Of a DNA stretch of 9,319 nt, positions 7,921 to 9,319 are shown piece by piece. The notes under the pieces were generated by a model. The model was not told the DNA's origin. It saw nothing but the letters and a program-made list of their open reading frames with translations, and ran no database searches. A program made the translations under genes and the position numbers. The stretch comes from Flavobacterium psychrophilum (GTDB lineage: Bacteria > Bacteroidota > Bacteroidia > Flavobacteriales > Flavobacteriaceae), in assembly GCA_003243255.1 (NCBI GenBank), contig QFQM01000174.1:1-9319 (forward strand). Direction: 5' to 3'. How positions within the stretch are numbered: the stretch's first letter is position 1; every line of letters starts with the position of its first letter.

Positions 7921-7938
7921 AGGTATATAAGGTATATA
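7921..7938. repeat. Tandem 9-bp repeat before the lipoprotein gene
   Basis: AGGTATATA occurs twice in direct tandem (7921-7929 and 7930-7938), 10 bp upstream of the lipoprotein start at 7910 and within a TA-rich stretch that continues to about 7941. It lies where a promoter or 5' leader for the minus-strand set would be. It could be slippage-prone DNA affecting expression, or simply AT-rich sequence. Confidence 0.5.
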
Positions 7939-7960
7939 TAGGGACTTTTTGGTTTTAAAA

Positions 7961-8209
7961 TTACTCTTCCAGTAGAAAACGAAGTATCTCTACTTCATTG
8001 ATTACCAATTGCTCTTTGCAATATTCCATCTTATTAGAGGCTGTTTTTTTGAGTTCACTGATGTCCCGGTTGGAATCAATGTTGTTATCGATAAAATCTT
8101 TGATGCGGTCTGGATTAATCCCATAACGTATCAGCACATTTCGAAGCGATTCGTCCGAAGGCCGTACTTTATTTTCCTCTATCCTGATTTTTCCACCCTT
8201 GATGTCCAT
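7961..8209 (-). CDS. Hypothetical small protein
   Basis: I do not recognise this protein. The ATG at 8209 gives 82 residues; a GTG at 8233 would give 90 and has an AAAGG-like sequence just before it, so the start is uncertain. The protein is soluble, charged and mainly helical by appearance: a short strand-like start (DIKGGKIRIEENKV), then helical stretches with SLRNVLIRYGINPDRIKDFIDNN and a terminal INEVEILRFLLEE. It has no signal peptide or membrane segment. It lies 40 to 64 bp after the HTH regulator and 50 bp before the lipoprotein gene, on the same strand as both, and could be in one transcript with the regulator. Confidence 0.6.
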   Translation of the reverse strand: MDIKGGKIRIEENKVRPSDESLRNVLIRYGINPDRIKDFIDNNIDSNRDISELKKTASNKMEYCKEQLVINEVEILRFLLEE

Positions 8210-8273
8210 ACTGAAAAGATTATGATAAGCCACCTTTAGTGTTTGATCATACAGGAAGTAACCCTCCAGCGAA

Positions 8274-8738
8274 TTATTTTTTTACTCCGCCGAGTTCTTT
8301 CAGTAGCTCTTTGTTTTGCTCTTCCAGCAGTCGGGTATAGTTGATGTTCAGCTCACCTTGCCGGAAGTAGTAGTCCATTAGCTTCTTGAGTCGTTCGTTC
8401 TCGCTTTTTAATTCGTTGATGAACTCTTCACTATTAAGTGCAGGCGATGGATTTGCAACCTGAGTGGTGGTCTGTTTTGGGCCAGAGACTTTATTCAGCA
8501 AAAGATCACCTACACCTGTAAATATGAAGATGGGATTGCCGGAATACCGACTTACTAATTTGCTTAGGAGATCTACCGTGACATCGCGTTTTCCCTTCCT
8601 TATCTGACTGAAAGACTGGGCGGAGAACTCCATGGTCTTACAGAAATGGGCATCATTGTTTACGTTATGATTATTGATGAGTTCGTCAACCACCTCCAAA
8701 AACCGCTTTGATTCGATATTTTGATAGAAAACGCCCAC
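8274..8738 (-). CDS. XRE-like HTH regulator with coiled-coil C-terminus (phage-repressor type)
   Basis: This 154-residue protein starts at a GTG; an in-frame stop two codons upstream excludes a longer form, and the next ATG (residue 36) would cut the HTH. Residues 9-80 form a helix-turn-helix domain typical of Bacteroidota phage-type repressors: a helix RFLEVVDELI, a recognition region MEFSAQSFSQIRKGKRDV (36-53), then LLSKLVSRYSGNPIFIFTGVGDLL. A flexible linker rich in Thr, Gln and Pro (about 86-101) leads to a coiled coil (104-148) that probably drives oligomerisation. No S24 LexA-like peptidase domain is present, so RecA-driven self-cleavage is not expected. It is divergent from the 76-residue HTH-like gene with 77 bp between the starts, which contain a palindrome that it may bind. 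Confidence 0.85.
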   Translation of the reverse strand: MGVFYQNIESKRFLEVVDELINNHNVNNDAHFCKTMEFSAQSFSQIRKGKRDVTVDLLSKLVSRYSGNPIFIFTGVGDLLLNKVSGPKQTTTQVANPSPALNSEEFINELKSENERLKKLMDYYFRQGELNINYTRLLEEQNKELLKELGGVKK

Positions 8739-8743
8739 GTTTT

Positions 8744-8762
8744 AAATATTTTGCATATATTT
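8744..8762. promoter_or_regulatory. AT-rich inverted repeat next to the XRE-like gene start
   Basis: AAATAT (8744-8749) and ATATTT (8757-8762) are inverted across 7 bp, beginning 6 bp from the GTG start. The sequence TTTTGC inside it resembles a half-site of the stronger palindrome at 8777-8793. It could be a second operator, but AT-rich sequence gives such matches easily. Confidence 0.25.
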
Positions 8763-8764
8763 AA

Positions 8765-8792
8765 TTTGAAAAATAAGCAAATAATGTATTTG
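8765..8792 (+). promoter_or_regulatory. Candidate promoter for the 76-residue HTH-like gene
   Basis: TTTG at 8765-8768 and TGTATTTG at 8785-8792 resemble the Bacteroidota -33 and -7 (TAnnTTTG) elements with a 16-bp spacer, slightly short, and one mismatch in the -7 box. Transcription would begin near 8799, shortly before the ATG at 8816. The -7 box lies within the right arm of the 8777-8793 palindrome, so a bound repressor would block it. Confidence 0.4.
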
Positions 8793-8793
8793 C
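8777..8793. promoter_or_regulatory. Perfect 7-3-7 inverted repeat, likely operator
   Basis: GCAAATA and TATTTGC are exact reverse complements around a 3-bp centre (ATG). The site lies between the two divergent regulator genes, 23 bp from the plus-strand start at 8816 and 39 bp from the minus-strand start at 8738. Its size and symmetry suit a dimeric HTH repressor, and it overlaps the -7-like element of the rightward promoter. The binding protein, presumably the XRE-like regulator, is inferred from position. Confidence 0.6.
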
Positions 8794-8815
8794 GTGTATA
8801 AGAACAGACACAAAT

Positions 8816-9046
8816 ATGAAAACTTTTGCACAGATACAAAAGGAAAAGTTACATGGGGACTTTGAAATCATTGCCGAAGCGATTGGCCAGACACCACGGA
8901 CAGTGAAGAGTAAAGTATTAGGTGATCGCAAAGATCGGGATAATATCGTTCAGGCAGCCTTTACCATACTGCTTGAAGATAGGGCAAAGAGCAAGAAATT
9001 GATCATAATCAAGATCCGTAGACTTCTGGATATTCAGAACCTGTGA
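8816..9046 (+). CDS. Small HTH-like DNA-binding protein (early-gene / Cro- or Ner-like position)
   Basis: This 76-residue protein starts at an ATG with no Shine-Dalgarno site. Residues 12-36 (LHGDFEIIAEAIGQTPRTVKSKVLG) read as a helix-turn-helix: a helix, a Gly turn, then a TPRTVKSK recognition helix. Next come a charged helix (DRKDRDNIVQAAFTILLEDR) and a basic C-terminal end (KSKKLIIIKIRRLLD). A short single-HTH protein transcribed away from a repressor gene is the position taken by Cro in lambdoid phages and Ner in Mu-like phages, and similar pairs occur in Bacteroidota prophages and integrative elements. A role as counter-regulator of the switch is inferred from size and position; direct homology is not shown. 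Confidence 0.75.
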   Translation: MKTFAQIQKEKLHGDFEIIAEAIGQTPRTVKSKVLGDRKDRDNIVQAAFTILLEDRAKSKKLIIIKIRRLLDIQNL

Positions 9047-9077
9047 GTAACGTTTAAACTTAAATGACAAGGCCCAA

Positions 9078-9319
9078 ATGGATAGCTTGGATGGATCGGA
9101 GAGGGGAGCATTATCCCCATCACTGCCTGTACCTACCTTTAATGAGCCTGCCATACAGGCGGCTACTCAGGCAATCGAGGAAATAGAGTGCAGTATTTAC
9201 GCACTGGAACTGGTGTGTAAGCCGGATGGGGGAGACATTCCCAATGGGGTATTTAGTAAAGCACTTGTTGATAAACGCAACGAATTGATATGGGTGAAAA
9301 AGAAGCTTAATGAGTTGTA
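9078..9319 (+). CDS. Hypothetical protein, reading frame runs to the window edge
   Basis: An ATG at 9078, preceded by AAGG at 9069-9072 with 5-bp spacing, opens a frame that stays open for 80 codons to the end of the window; the last two bases are TA, so it either stops here (TAA or TAG) or continues with a Tyr codon. The first 20 residues are Ser/Pro-rich and probably disordered. The rest looks helical (AIQAATQAIEEIECSIYALEL, written here from about residue 25, and LVDKRNELIWVKKKLNEL at the end) with two Cys. I do not recognise it. It is on the same strand as and 31 bp after the HTH-like gene, consistent with an early operon of a mobile element. Confidence 0.55.
   Translation, partial: MDSLDGSERGALSPSLPVPTFNEPAIQAATQAIEEIECSIYALELVCKPDGGDIPNGVFSKALVDKRNELIWVKKKLNEL

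Noticed and set aside
8918..9154. Minus-strand frame of 78 codons
   Set aside because: Antisense to the end of the HTH-like gene and the start of the next frame; no domain, and the plus-strand genes have better context.
9064..9186. Alternative plus-strand start at 9064 in another frame
   Set aside because: Stops after about 40 codons, with a Trp/Arg-rich unnatural composition; the 9078 frame is longer and has a ribosome-site-like AAGG.

Overview
The window looks like chromosomal DNA of a Bacteroidota bacterium, probably a Cytophagales- or Chitinophagaceae-like soil or water organism. The grounds are AT-leaning sequence, almost no Shine-Dalgarno sites before start codons, a TAnnTTTG-type promoter element, many short exported proteins and lipoproteins, and protein families typical of that phylum. 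No rRNA, tRNA, CRISPR array, transposase or integrase is visible, and no stretch over 300 bases lacks a gene.

Left part (1-4684, minus strand): a tight six-gene operon, read right to left. It encodes a cytoplasmic aldo/keto reductase, a dienelactone-hydrolase-like enzyme with a Cys nucleophile, a cupin lipoprotein, an alpha/beta hydrolase, an NTF2-like (DUF4440-type) protein, and a carboxymuconolactone-decarboxylase (CMD) family protein cut by the left edge. All except the aldo/keto reductase have a signal peptide or lipobox, so most of the set should act in the periplasm. An AraC-family regulator (4853-5749, plus) diverges from the operon across a 168-bp control region and probably regulates it. 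The substrate is unknown; small carbonyl, lactone or quinone-type compounds are a reasonable guess from the enzyme families.

Middle (5750-8233): a 142-bp convergent intergenic region with clustered AACG motifs and a perfect 14-bp palindrome. It is followed on the minus strand by an orphan four-helix membrane protein and a three-gene overlapping set: a small lipoprotein ending in a CPPYC motif, a seven-helix membrane protein, and a 75-residue single-helix protein resembling the N-terminal stub of a sensor histidine kinase. A small hypothetical protein lies upstream.

Right part (8274-9319): a bidirectional switch of prophage or mobile-element type. A minus-strand HTH (XRE-like) regulator with a coiled-coil tail diverges from a plus-strand 76-residue HTH-like protein. 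The AT-rich region between them holds a perfect 7-3-7 inverted repeat overlapping a promoter-like element. A further plus-strand reading frame starts at 9078 and runs to the window edge. The lysogeny-type switch is the most system-like feature here, but the genes that would prove a mobile element lie outside the window.
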